Positions 7,821 to 16,013 of a DNA stretch of 64,000 nucleotides are shown piece by piece (position 1 is the stretch's first letter; the number at the start of each line of letters is the position of its first letter). The position numbers were made by a program, and so were the translations under genes. The stretch lies in assembly GCA_963800065.1 (NCBI GenBank), contig CAWCZO010000008.1, positions 124,001-188,000 on the forward strand, written 5' to 3'. The notes beneath the pieces are model-generated. The model worked only from the letters and a program-made list of their open reading frames with translations, had not been told where the DNA came from and ran no database searches. This DNA is from CAWJFJ01 sp963800065 (GTDB lineage: Bacteria; Actinomycetota; Acidimicrobiia; Acidimicrobiales; UBA8190).

Positions 7821-8001
7821 CGAGGGAATTCGGTTCCTAGGGGGGTCGGCGAAATCTTGTCCGTCGAGAGGGATCCCGTGGACAGAGGACCACAACGGCA
7901 GCGGATGGCCACGGGCGCCGGTCTCCCCGGGGCCCGTGGGATGCGGCGACGGGGTCGGCCCCGACTGGAGTCCGGTGCCTCCGGGCCGTAACGTCTCGTG
8001 G

Positions 8002-8403
8002 GTGGGCCAGGTCGCCGTCAATCCGGACACACCGGTCGCCTTGCGCTCGCGGGCCGACATCGCCATGCGTCGCCTCTTGTTCGTCCCCGCCGGTCCGTCG
8101 ACCGTCGGAGACGACGCCGTTCACCGGATGTTCAGCTTCTCCATCGTCCTGTCAGCGCTGCGCTGCCTGCTCAGTTACGTGGTCTTCCCCATCCTCACCC
8201 CCGCCTTCGGCATCGCCACCGGCGTGGGACCGGCCGTGGGGATCCCCATCGCCGTGCTGGCGCTCGTCTTCGACGTCATCGGGATCAGGCGATTCTGGGT
8301 CAACGACCACCGATGGCGTTGGGCCATGACCGTGATCTACTCCGCCGTCATGGTCCTGGTGAGCGCTCTCCTCGTCGGGGACGTGCTCCACCTGGCGTCG
8401 TAG
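8002..8403 (+). CDS. Small integral membrane protein, function unknown
   Basis: A TAACGT box at 7989-7994 stands 7 bases before GTG 8002, so the transcript is probably leaderless and this start is preferred to the ATG at 8065. The 133-residue product has about three to four hydrophobic helices (LSYVVFPILTPAFGIATGVG, IPIAVLALVFDVIGI, MTVIYSAVMVLVSALLVG). The RRFWVNDHRWRW loop between helices is charged and aromatic. It resembles conserved actinobacterial membrane proteins of unknown role, but no function can be assigned. It converges on the diguanylate cyclase gene. Confidence 0.7.
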   Translation: MGQVAVNPDTPVALRSRADIAMRRLLFVPAGPSTVGDDAVHRMFSFSIVLSALRCLLSYVVFPILTPAFGIATGVGPAVGIPIAVLALVFDVIGIRRFWVNDHRWRWAMTVIYSAVMVLVSALLVGDVLHLAS

Positions 8404-8425
8404 ATCACCTTCGGGGCGGTAGGGC

Positions 8426-10384
8426 TCAGCCTGGGGACGCCGGAGTCTGCTCCCTCATGGCCCGGGCGATCTTCTTGGCTTCGTACATGGCCTCGTCAGC
8501 CTCGCGAACGAGCTTCATGGGGTCGGTTCTGGCGTCGCACTGGGTCAAGGCGATCCCCACACTGGCCTTCAGGGGGACCTGGACACCCTGCACCCGGATG
8601 GTGTGTCCGGAGATGGTCTGGTTGATCCGTTCGGCGGCGTCGTTCCCATCCCTACTGTGCTCGTGGCACAGGACGACGAGGAACTCATCGCCCCCCAGGC
8701 GCCCGACGACGTCACACTCGGAGCTCGCCTCCAACAACGACTGGGCCGTGACGAGAATCGCCGTATCGCCGGCCTCGTGCCCGTAGGTGTCGTTGAGCGG
8801 CTTCAGCCTGTCGAGGTCGATGAAGAGCACGGCCACTGTTTCGCCGGCCAACCGTCGGCGACTGACGTCGTTGGTGAGGAAGTCCAGCACCGCGGCGCGG
8901 TTGAGAAGTCCCGTGAGTCGGTCGTGGGTGGCGGCGTCGTGCAAGAGCTGGCGTTGGATCTCGCGCTCGCGGATCCGGGCCGCCAACGTGTCGACGCTTG
9001 CCTGCAGAGCGCGGCCGGTTCGACCGGGCAACGGGATGAGAAGTTCGGGATGGGCCAGGTCTTCGGTGGCCAGGGCCACCGTCTTCGATTCCACCGCCTT
9101 CAGCGTGGACGCCATGTCATTGAAGGCGGAAGTCGTCGCCACCACCTCCCGGGGACCTCGAGTGGGGAGTCGATCGAGGTCGAACTCACCGTTGTGGACC
9201 TGCCGGGCGGCCGAGGCCAGTTCCTTCAGCGGTCGAGTGAGAACACGACCGGCCATGATGACGCCACCGAGGCTGATCAGGGCCAGAAGCCCGAGGAAGG
9301 TGATTTCGTAGGTGAAATGGTGGCTTGCCGTGGCGGCCTGGGCCAGGGCCGAGTCCTGAAGGTCCTGGGATGCGGCCACCACCAGTGTGTCCAGGGCGGC
9401 GAGATAGCGGAGGGCGGGTCGCTCGGAGCTGCCGGCGAACTGGAGGTTGCCCAGGAACGGTGCCGGTAGGCCGTTGAGGGCGACGTTCAGGCCCACTCGG
9501 ATGGTCGCCTCGAAGTGCCGGTCCGCCTGGTTGCGTTGGAGGCTGCTCCAGGCCGCCTGGGCCTTGGGACCAAGGTGCCCCACGAATTCGTTGGTCGCCG
9601 TCTGGAATTCACCGGCGGCCTGGACCAGTTGCTGTTTGGCACCGGCAGGACCGGTTCCCTCCAGGACGAAGATTCCCCCCTCGATCTCCTGGCCTCCGGC
9701 GAGGAACGAGGCGTACGTCTGGCGGAGCGCCGCCGCGTGTACTTCGAACGATCCGGGTGGCTGCCATTTGGCGATATCGGACTGGAGCCGGTCGTAATCC
9801 TTGTAGAAGACGCTGTCGATATCGGCCGACATCGTCGTCAGGTACGTATTCACCTCGTCGTAGGAGATCGTGTGGGCGGCGATTCTCGGGATCACGGCCT
9901 TGAGCTCGGCGACGTCGGCCCGCAGTTCCGGGGTCGACGAGAACGTCGGGACGTCGGCGATCTTGGCCGAACTCTGTGACAGTTGGATTCGGTACGGGAC
10001 GGTCGGCTTGAGGAGACTGTCCAGCGTGCTCTCGCTGATGCCGACCTGCGCCGCGTATGACACCGCCGACATGGGCACTTCCAGGGCGTTCATCTGCGCC
10101 CGCGCCGTGGCCACCACGCGGAGCTGGGCGGCATCGCGGGCCACAACCTCGCCACGCTGACGAAAGGTCCACGCCGAAGCGCCGTCAGAGGCGAGGAGGA
10201 TCCCCGTCGAGAGCATGGGGACGAGGACCACGAGGACGAGGATCAGACGAACTCCGGGGTGCCAGCCCGATGTCGACCGGCGATCGTCTTCTCCCTGGTC
10301 GGCGCCACCGACGGACCCGGACCCCGACGGGTCGCCGAGCGGCAGGGCGTCGTCGCCCGATCTCTCCCGGAGCGTGGTCGTCAT
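8426..10384 (-). CDS. Membrane diguanylate cyclase with sensor, HAMP and GGDEF domains
   Basis: The ATG at 10384 has AGGA upstream and gives 652 residues. Order of parts: a cytoplasmic Asp/Ser-rich start; a transmembrane helix (LILVLVVLVPMLSTGILLA); a ~260-residue extracytoplasmic helical domain similar to nitrate/nitrite-sensing (NIT) domains; a second helix (ITFLGLLALISLGGVIMAG); HAMP (RVLTRPLKELASAARQV); and GGDEF. The active-site motif GRLGGDEFLVVL and the substrate block FIDLDRLKPLNDTYGHEAGD are intact, so it should make c-di-GMP. No RxxD inhibitory site is obvious just before GGDEF. The NIT assignment is tentative. Confidence 0.87.
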   Translation of the reverse strand: MTTTLRERSGDDALPLGDPSGSGSVGGADQGEDDRRSTSGWHPGVRLILVLVVLVPMLSTGILLASDGASAWTFRQRGEVVARDAAQLRVVATARAQMNALEVPMSAVSYAAQVGISESTLDSLLKPTVPYRIQLSQSSAKIADVPTFSSTPELRADVAELKAVIPRIAAHTISYDEVNTYLTTMSADIDSVFYKDYDRLQSDIAKWQPPGSFEVHAAALRQTYASFLAGGQEIEGGIFVLEGTGPAGAKQQLVQAAGEFQTATNEFVGHLGPKAQAAWSSLQRNQADRHFEATIRVGLNVALNGLPAPFLGNLQFAGSSERPALRYLAALDTLVVAASQDLQDSALAQAATASHHFTYEITFLGLLALISLGGVIMAGRVLTRPLKELASAARQVHNGEFDLDRLPTRGPREVVATTSAFNDMASTLKAVESKTVALATEDLAHPELLIPLPGRTGRALQASVDTLAARIREREIQRQLLHDAATHDRLTGLLNRAAVLDFLTNDVSRRRLAGETVAVLFIDLDRLKPLNDTYGHEAGDTAILVTAQSLLEASSECDVVGRLGGDEFLVVLCHEHSRDGNDAAERINQTISGHTIRVQGVQVPLKASVGIALTQCDARTDPMKLVREADEAMYEAKKIARAMREQTPASPG

Positions 10385-10456
10385 TGTCCTGAACCATCGG
10401 CAGGTCATGCCCGTGTCTGGACTGGTTTTCGGCGCCCGACGTGCTCCTTGGGGCGC

Positions 10457-11134
10457 TCAATCGCTCCCGGACAGCCTCGACAAGGCACCGATGCCGAGGC
10501 CCCGGCCGGGAAACCCCTGCCGGGCCAGCGGATTGGGTGACGCCGCGCCCACCCGGGTGAGGGTGTTGCGGTCGATGTGGTGGAACGGCTCGGTGCGGTC
10601 GGGGATGTCCAGGATCCCCTCCTCCTCGTAGGACCAGGTGCCGTCGGGGTGTGTGGTCACCTCCATCCGGTAGCTGAGCGTGCGGAACGCCTGGTCCAGG
10701 AACGGGTTCGAGAGGATGCCGTAGACCTCGGAGCCGACGGAGGCGGTGACCTCGAAACGGGTGGCGTCGGGTTCGGCCGTGCCTCCGGCCAGGAGAACCT
10801 GGCCCCGGGGGATGGCCAGGGTCAGCGTGACGGTCTTGGCCGCCGGCTCCCACAACCAGTACCCGACCTGGTCGTGGAATGTCTCGACGTCGCCCGGCTT
10901 CACGATGTGGGTGTGGTACCTGAGGCCGTAGAACAGCTGTGGGCCGTTGGTCTGGCGGTCGATGGGCTGCGCCTCGTAGTGCTCGACGAAGGCGTCGCGC
11001 CCCACGCCTTCGGCCACGGGGTGCTCGTCGGAGCCCTTCGTCCCCTCCCAGATCCCCGCCAGGGGGCGCAGCGGCCCGAGGTTGGCCAGGGTGTCGGGCT
11101 CGCCCTCGGCCTCGGTGTAGATGTCCTCCGCCAT
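10457..11134 (-). CDS. Nitrobindin-like heme-binding beta-barrel protein
   Basis: This 225-residue protein matches the FABP-like/nitrobindin family (THAP4-type, formerly DUF1794): LGPLRPLAGIWEGTKGSDEH at the start, HYEAQPIDRQTNGPQLFYGL, and a late HHIDRNTLTRV segment that would hold the proximal heme histidine. Nitrobindins bind ferric heme and isomerise peroxynitrite. A TACCGT box (11147-11142, minus strand) lies 7 bases before the ATG, so the mRNA is probably leaderless. It is divergent from the F420-type oxidoreductase, separated only by their back-to-back promoters. The ~25-residue Gly-rich tail is an addition to the core family. Confidence 0.82.
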   Translation of the reverse strand: MAEDIYTEAEGEPDTLANLGPLRPLAGIWEGTKGSDEHPVAEGVGRDAFVEHYEAQPIDRQTNGPQLFYGLRYHTHIVKPGDVETFHDQVGYWLWEPAAKTVTLTLAIPRGQVLLAGGTAEPDATRFEVTASVGSEVYGILSNPFLDQAFRTLSYRMEVTTHPDGTWSYEEEGILDIPDRTEPFHHIDRNTLTRVGAASPNPLARQGFPGRGLGIGALSRLSGSD

Positions 11135-11201
11135 CGTCGTCACGGTAGGCCACCGACGGAGGCTCGGTCGAAGCCCGGTCTGCTTCCGTATAATCCGTCC
11201 C
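11135..11201. promoter_or_regulatory. Back-to-back leaderless promoters
   Basis: The 67-base gap holds two -10 boxes facing outward: TACCGT on the minus strand (11147-11142), 7 bases before the ATG at 11134, and a perfect TATAAT on the plus strand (11189-11194), 7 bases before GTG 11202. No Shine-Dalgarno exists on either side. Confidence 0.7.
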
Positions 11202-11651
11202 GTGCCCCTCGAAGGAGAGTACGAGCCCAGCCCCGCCGAATGGGTGAGGAGCCAGGTCGCCGAGTACGAGAGCTCCGGCGGCCAGCGGGCCAACACCCTG
11301 CTCGACACGGGACTGCCGGTCATCATCGTGACGACCCGTGGGAACAAGAGCGGGAAGATCCGCAAGACCCCTCTCATGAGAGTCGAGCACGACGGGCAGT
11401 ACGCGCTCGTCGCCTCGAAGGGAGGGGCTCCCACCCACCCGGTCTGGTATCACAACCTGATGGCCGACCCCACGTCCGTGGCCATCCAGGACGGCCCCGC
11501 ACCCTTCGACGTGGAGGTCCGTCAGGCGACCGGCGACGAGAAAGCGGTCTGGTGGGACCGGGCCGTGGCGGCCTATCCGCCCTATGCCGAGTACCAGGCC
11601 AAGACCGAGCGCCAGATCCCCGTCTTCGTGGCCACCCGGAAGGGCACCTAG
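11202..11651 (+). CDS. F420(H2)-dependent oxidoreductase, DDN/nitroreductase-like family
   Basis: The 149-residue product fits the deazaflavin-dependent nitroreductase (DDN) family: VIIVTTRGNKSGKIRKTPLM, YALVASKGGAPTHPVWYHNL and a C-terminal RQIPVFVATRK strand. Members bind cofactor F420 in a split beta-barrel and reduce quinones or other lipophilic electrophiles. Translation starts at GTG 7 bases after TATAAT, a leaderless start. The stop codon TAG (11649-11651) uses the TA target duplicated by the IS630 element plus the first base of the element; joining the flanks without the element also gives TAG, so the protein was not changed by the insertion. Confidence 0.85.
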   Translation: MPLEGEYEPSPAEWVRSQVAEYESSGGQRANTLLDTGLPVIIVTTRGNKSGKIRKTPLMRVEHDGQYALVASKGGAPTHPVWYHNLMADPTSVAIQDGPAPFDVEVRQATGDEKAVWWDRAVAAYPPYAEYQAKTERQIPVFVATRKGT

Positions 11652-12739
11652 TGTCCCGAGTTGCTGATTCGCTCGCAATATCGTGCGATTGAAGCGAGGA
11701 TCTGATCGGCGGTTTTGACCCAGACGTAGGGCCGGGGGTCGTCGTTCCACAGGACGATCCAGTCGCGGATGTCACGCTCGAGGTTCTGCACGTTGGTGTG
11801 GGCACCTCGCTTGATCTTCTTGGTGGTCAACTCGCCGAACCAACGTTCGACCATGTTCAACCACGACCCGGATGTCGGTGTGAAGTGAAGATGGAACCGG
11901 CGGTGGCGCAACAACCACCTCTGAATGTCAGGGGTCTTGTGGGTGGCGTAGTTGTCGAGAATGAGATGGACCTCGAGGTTCTCGGGAACCTCTTCGTCGA
12001 TACGCACCAGGAACTTCTTGAACTCGACGGCTCGGTGGCGCCGGTGCAGCGAGCCGATGACCTTGCCGGTGGCCATGTCGAGGGCTGCGAACAGCGATGT
12101 GGTGCCGTGGCGGATGTAATCGTGGCTGCGTCGTTCGGGAGTGCCGGGCATCATGGGCAAGATCGGTTGGAAGCGGGCCAGGGCCTGGATCTGGGACTTC
12201 TCGTCCACGCACAGCACCACGGCCCGTTCGGGGGGATCGAGATAGAGGCCCACGATGTCTTTGACTTTGTCCACGAACAGCGGGTCGGTGGACAGTTTGA
12301 AGCTCTCGGCCCGATGGGGCTGTAGTCCGAAGGCCCGCCAGATCAAGCTGATCGACGTTTGGCTCATGCCCATGGCTTCGGCCATCGACCGTGTGGACCA
12401 ATGGGTGGCGTCGCCCGGCTTCTCTTCCAGGGTCTTCACGATCACGGCCTCGACTTTGTCGTCTGTGACGGTGCGCGCTGCTCCAGGCCGGGGCTCGTCG
12501 AATAACCCGTCGAGGCGCTTCTCCACGAACCGCCGGCGCCACTTGCCCACGGTGGTGTTGTTGATCCGCAGGTCGGCGGCCACCGCCTGGTTGGTGGCAC
12601 CTGTGGCACAGGCCAGGACGATCCGAGCCCGCAGAGCCAGTGCCTGCGCGCTCTTGCGTCGCCTGGTCAGGCGTTCGAGGACTTCACGCTCCTCGTCGCT
12701 CAGCACCAGCTCCGTCTTCGGTCGTCCCCTTGGCGGCAT
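11648..12739 (-). CDS. IS630-family transposase
   Basis: The 363-residue protein has an N-terminal helix-turn-helix region (ARIVLACATGATNQAVAADL, VGKWRRRFVEKRLDGLFDEP), a second HTH (HWSTRSMAEAMGMSQTSISL) and a DDE catalytic core with VVLCVDEKSQIQAL, HLILDNYATHKTP and SWLNMVERWFGELTTK. All three acidic residues are present and the frame is uninterrupted. The stop codon TAG is completed by the target TA and one flanking host base (11650-11648), so the element itself supplies no stop at this end. A CTAG tetranucleotide therefore serves as stop for both convergent genes. Confidence 0.93.
   Translation of the reverse strand: MPPRGRPKTELVLSDEEREVLERLTRRRKSAQALALRARIVLACATGATNQAVAADLRINNTTVGKWRRRFVEKRLDGLFDEPRPGAARTVTDDKVEAVIVKTLEEKPGDATHWSTRSMAEAMGMSQTSISLIWRAFGLQPHRAESFKLSTDPLFVDKVKDIVGLYLDPPERAVVLCVDEKSQIQALARFQPILPMMPGTPERRSHDYIRHGTTSLFAALDMATGKVIGSLHRRHRAVEFKKFLVRIDEEVPENLEVHLILDNYATHKTPDIQRWLLRHRRFHLHFTPTSGSWLNMVERWFGELTTKKIKRGAHTNVQNLERDIRDWIVLWNDDPRPYVWVKTADQILASIARYCERISNSGH
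11651..11671. repeat. Left inverted repeat of the IS630 element
   Basis: The end begins GTGTCCCGAGTTG and matches the reverse complement of 12818-12838 except at positions 3, 4 and 14. Confidence 0.85.
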
Positions 12740-12817
12740 CGTCGTCTCCCATCGTTGCTGACAACGACGGGAACGCGCCGATCGAGACGAAAATTCCGGG
12801 TTGACCGATATTTCTTA

Positions 12818-12838
12818 CGAATCAACAACTCGGGGGAC
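12818..12838. repeat. Right inverted repeat of the IS630 element
   Basis: Read outward-in on the minus strand it begins GTCCCCCGAGTTG. It is followed by the target TA at 12839-12840. Confidence 0.85.
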
Positions 12839-12869
12839 TAGCAGGCCGACCGCGTATCCCCGGGGGGTG

Positions 12870-15800
12870 TCAGCCCGAGGCGCGCTCGAGCTTGAGGGTG
12901 GCGATCTGGAAAGGCGTCATGTCGAGGGTGATGGCGGTGCCCTCGGTGGCCACCTCGTCGACGCTGCGTTCCAGCAGGTCCGTTCGGGTGGCGCGGCGGA
13001 CGTCCCATGGGGCGTGCACGGTGACCGGGCCGCGCTGGCCCCATGCCTCGTAGAGCCGGACCACGAGCACACCGGCATCGTCGTCTGACCGCTTGACCAC
13101 TTCGATGACGACATTGGCGGCGTCGACCGAGACCATCGAAACGCTTCTGTCCATGGGCCCGGCATGGGGAGAGGTGGCGACGGCCCGCAGGGGAACGTTC
13201 AGGTCGTATCCGGCGTCGACCACGCCGCCGGCCCGGAGATCGCCCGAGTGGGGGAGCAGCCGGTAGACGAAGTGGTGATGTCCGCGGTCGGCCACGGGGT
13301 CGGGCCAGGTGGGGGCGCGCAACAGCGAGAGGCGGATGACGTTGCCGGCGATGTCGTAGCCGTACTTGCAGTCGTTGAGCAGAGCCACTCCGTACCCGGG
13401 CTCGGACAGGTCGGCCCACTTCTGGGCGCAGACCTCGAAACGAGCGACGTCCCAGCTGGTGTTGGCGTGGGTGGGCCTTTCCACATGGCCGTACTGGATC
13501 TCGTACGTGGCCCGGAGGCTGCGAACGTCGACGGGAAAGGCCGCCTTGAGGAGCCGGTTCGTCTCGTGCCACTCGACGTCGGTCACGAAGTCGACGAAGC
13601 GTGTTCCGGCCGACAACCGGATGACCTGGGCCACGTGTGAGCGGCCGAACGAACGCTCCACCCGGATGCCCGCCCGCAGAGGGCCCTGTTCCACCACCTC
13701 CACCGACTCGACCTCGTCCACGTCGACGACCTGGTCGAAGGAGAAGCGGTCGATGTCCCAGGCGTCGAAGAAGTTGGGGTAGTCCGGGTGGAGTTGGAGG
13801 CGGTTGCCGCGGGCACCCGGTGCCAGCACCTGACGCCGGGCGTCCTTGTCGAAGACAGAGGACAGGAGGCCGCGGTCGTCGAGCTCGACGCGCAGGTGGT
13901 CGTTCTCGAGGCTGCGGGCATCGGCCGTGACCCCGCCGTGGGGGGCCGGACGGGCGGTGACGAGGTCGAAGACGCGGTAGCCGCACGGGGGGACGGTTGC
14001 TTCGAAGATCGCCCGCCCCTCGCTGTCGCGTTGGACGGGTCCGGTCGAGGACGCGCCGACGACGGCCGTCACCTCGTCGGGAGCGTCCACGGTGATCAGT
14101 TCCCGGCGTTGGTGGGAGAGAGAGTTGAACACGATCACCGGATTGGTGGTGCCTGTCGTGTCGATGGTGCCGACGTGGAGGGCGAGCGCGTCGTCGGTCA
14201 GTCGAGCGGCGGACTCCAGGATGTGGGCGTGATCACGAGCGGTGTCGTCGTAGACCCAGTGGATTCCCGATCCGGGGATGATGTCGTGGAATTGGTGGAG
14301 CAGGAGCAATTCCCACATGCGCTCGAGCTGGTCGCCCGGGTAGTCGGCGGCGGGCGCCAGTGAGGTCCACAGCTCGGCGTCACGCAGGGCGTACTCGGCC
14401 CGGCGGTTCCCGAGCTTGGTGGCGGCTTGGCTCGTGTAGGTACCCCGGTGCAGCTCCAGATAGAGCTCGCCGACCCAGACGGCCGGCTCCTCGATCTCCT
14501 CCTCGGCCCCGGTGAAGAACCGGCGGGCTCCCTCCATGGTGAGCCGGGGGGAGCCATCGGTTTCCGCCAGTCGCCGAGCCGACTCGAGCATCTCACCCGT
14601 GGGTCCACCCCCGCCGTCTCCCCAGCCGAAGAGATACAGAGATCGCGTGGCGCGATCGTGGTCCCTGAAATTCTCGACACCGAACCGGAGCTCCTTCACG
14701 CTCATGTTCCCGCTGTAGGTGTCGGCCGGCGGGAAATGGGTGAAGACCCGAGAGCCGTCGATCCCCTCCCACAGGAAGCTGTGGTGGGGAAGAACGTTGT
14801 ACTGGTTCCAGGAGAGCTTCTGGGTGAGGAACCAGCGGATGCCGCTCTGCCGCATGATCTGGGGGAGGGCGGCCGAGTAGCCGAAGACGTCGGGCAACCA
14901 CACGTCATTGGTCTCGATCCCGAACTCCCGGAGATAGAAGCGCTTGCCGTGGACGATCTGGCGGACGAGCGACTCGCCCGAGGGGATGTTGCAGTCAGCC
15001 TCGACCCACATGCTCCCGGTCGGTTCGATCCGACCGTCGTCGATCCGGCTCTTGATCCGCTCCCAGAGATCGGGATAATGGTCACGCATCCACGCGAGAT
15101 GCTGGGCCTGGGAGATCACGAAGCGGTACTCGGGATACCTGTCCATGAGCTCCAGGACCGTGCTGAACGTCCGCGCGCATTTGCGGATCGTCTCGCGCAG
15201 CGGCCACAGCCACGCCGTGTCGAGATGGGCGTGCCCCACGACGTTCACGACGTGGGTCCCCGGTGCCGGCCGCTCGGCCAGCAGCTCCTGGAGCACGGGC
15301 CGGGCCCGGCGCCAGCTGTCGGCGATGTCGGGGAGCTCCAACAGGTTGCAGGCTTTCTCCAGGCCGGCACGGAGTCGGACGGCCCGGGGCTCGCCCTCGG
15401 GGAGCTCGGTGGCCAGCTCGACGAGGACCCGGAAGTCGTGCCAGAACTGGTCGAAGTCGGGGTCTCGCACGTGCAGGTCGGCCTGCTGGAGGGTGAACAG
15501 GGGCGCGCCCTCGGGCTCGGGGAGCAACAGGGGCCACGGGTTGGCGCCGAACGGGGAGGGAGGGTTGGCCGCCGCTTCCACGAAGAGCTCGATCTCCTCA
15601 CCCCCGGAGGCGCTGGTGGTGAGGAGATGCTCCCGGTGATTGGGTGAGAGCCCCTGCACGGGCCGGCCGTGGCGCCAGACGAGGGCCTCGGCGCCGAATC
15701 CGGTGGAGCCGGCGTTCCCGATGCCGAAGCCCAGAGCCACCTCCCGCCCGGCCCAGTCGCCGGGAATGGCGCCGCGCAGCCGGAACCAGGTGGTGTCCCA

Positions 15801-15995
15801 GGGAGGTCCCCAGGCTCCGCCCAGGGGGAAGGGTAGGTACTCGGCGGCCATGGCGTCGGCGACCGGGAGGGGTTCCCCGTGCACGTGGTAGGCCCCCACG
15901 TCCAGGGGTACCGACGGTCCCCGCCGTCGGGGTCGGAGGAATTCGTTCAGGATCCGGTTGATCCGACCGAGACCGATCGAGTCCTCCGGGCGCAC
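12870..15995 (-). CDS. Alpha-mannosidase, glycoside hydrolase family 38
   Basis: This 1041-residue cytoplasmic-looking enzyme (no signal peptide) has an N-terminal accessory domain, then the GH38 catalytic domain with VVGHAHLDTAWLWPLRETI (zinc-binding His/Asp) and MWVEADCNIPSGESLVRQ (nucleophile Asp), a three-helix segment, and the long C-terminal beta domains typical of bacterial mannosidases. It would remove alpha-linked mannose from oligosaccharides or glycan turnover products. A TACACT box (16009-16004) lies 8 bases before the GTG start, so the mRNA is probably leaderless. It is downstream of the alcohol dehydrogenase gene but has its own promoter. The IS630 element ends 30 bases beyond its stop. 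Confidence 0.92.
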   Translation of the reverse strand: MRPEDSIGLGRINRILNEFLRPRRRGPSVPLDVGAYHVHGEPLPVADAMAAEYLPFPLGGAWGPPWDTTWFRLRGAIPGDWAGREVALGFGIGNAGSTGFGAEALVWRHGRPVQGLSPNHREHLLTTSASGGEEIELFVEAAANPPSPFGANPWPLLLPEPEGAPLFTLQQADLHVRDPDFDQFWHDFRVLVELATELPEGEPRAVRLRAGLEKACNLLELPDIADSWRRARPVLQELLAERPAPGTHVVNVVGHAHLDTAWLWPLRETIRKCARTFSTVLELMDRYPEYRFVISQAQHLAWMRDHYPDLWERIKSRIDDGRIEPTGSMWVEADCNIPSGESLVRQIVHGKRFYLREFGIETNDVWLPDVFGYSAALPQIMRQSGIRWFLTQKLSWNQYNVLPHHSFLWEGIDGSRVFTHFPPADTYSGNMSVKELRFGVENFRDHDRATRSLYLFGWGDGGGGPTGEMLESARRLAETDGSPRLTMEGARRFFTGAEEEIEEPAVWVGELYLELHRGTYTSQAATKLGNRRAEYALRDAELWTSLAPAADYPGDQLERMWELLLLHQFHDIIPGSGIHWVYDDTARDHAHILESAARLTDDALALHVGTIDTTGTTNPVIVFNSLSHQRRELITVDAPDEVTAVVGASSTGPVQRDSEGRAIFEATVPPCGYRVFDLVTARPAPHGGVTADARSLENDHLRVELDDRGLLSSVFDKDARRQVLAPGARGNRLQLHPDYPNFFDAWDIDRFSFDQVVDVDEVESVEVVEQGPLRAGIRVERSFGRSHVAQVIRLSAGTRFVDFVTDVEWHETNRLLKAAFPVDVRSLRATYEIQYGHVERPTHANTSWDVARFEVCAQKWADLSEPGYGVALLNDCKYGYDIAGNVIRLSLLRAPTWPDPVADRGHHHFVYRLLPHSGDLRAGGVVDAGYDLNVPLRAVATSPHAGPMDRSVSMVSVDAANVVIEVVKRSDDDAGVLVVRLYEAWGQRGPVTVHAPWDVRRATRTDLLERSVDEVATEGTAITLDMTPFQIATLKLERASG

Positions 15996-16013
15996 GACGA
16001 CCGAGTGTAGTGA

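Larger units (their letters stand above)
7115..8001. other. Gene-poor 0.9-kb stretch with repeated elements
   Basis: No convincing gene is visible. Several open frames overlap on both strands, but none has a good start, a coding-like composition and a recognisable domain. The best candidate, minus-strand codons between about 7450 and 7249 (including HLPPDEWEPALPEDLL), lacks a start codon in a sensible place. The stretch holds the element copy at 7134-7163, a partial copy at 7756-7820, and the -10 box of the next gene (TAACGT, 7989-7994). Confidence 0.5.
11651..12838 (-). mobile_element. Intact IS630-family insertion sequence
   Basis: The element of 1188 bases is bounded by imperfect inverted repeats (18 of 21 positions match) and flanked by TA at 11649-11650 and 12839-12840, the target duplication of the IS630/Tc1/mariner superfamily. 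It carries one full-length transposase gene on the minus strand. The insertion fell in the TAG stop codon of the F420-type oxidoreductase gene. The clean ends and intact gene suggest a recent and possibly still active element. Confidence 0.9.
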
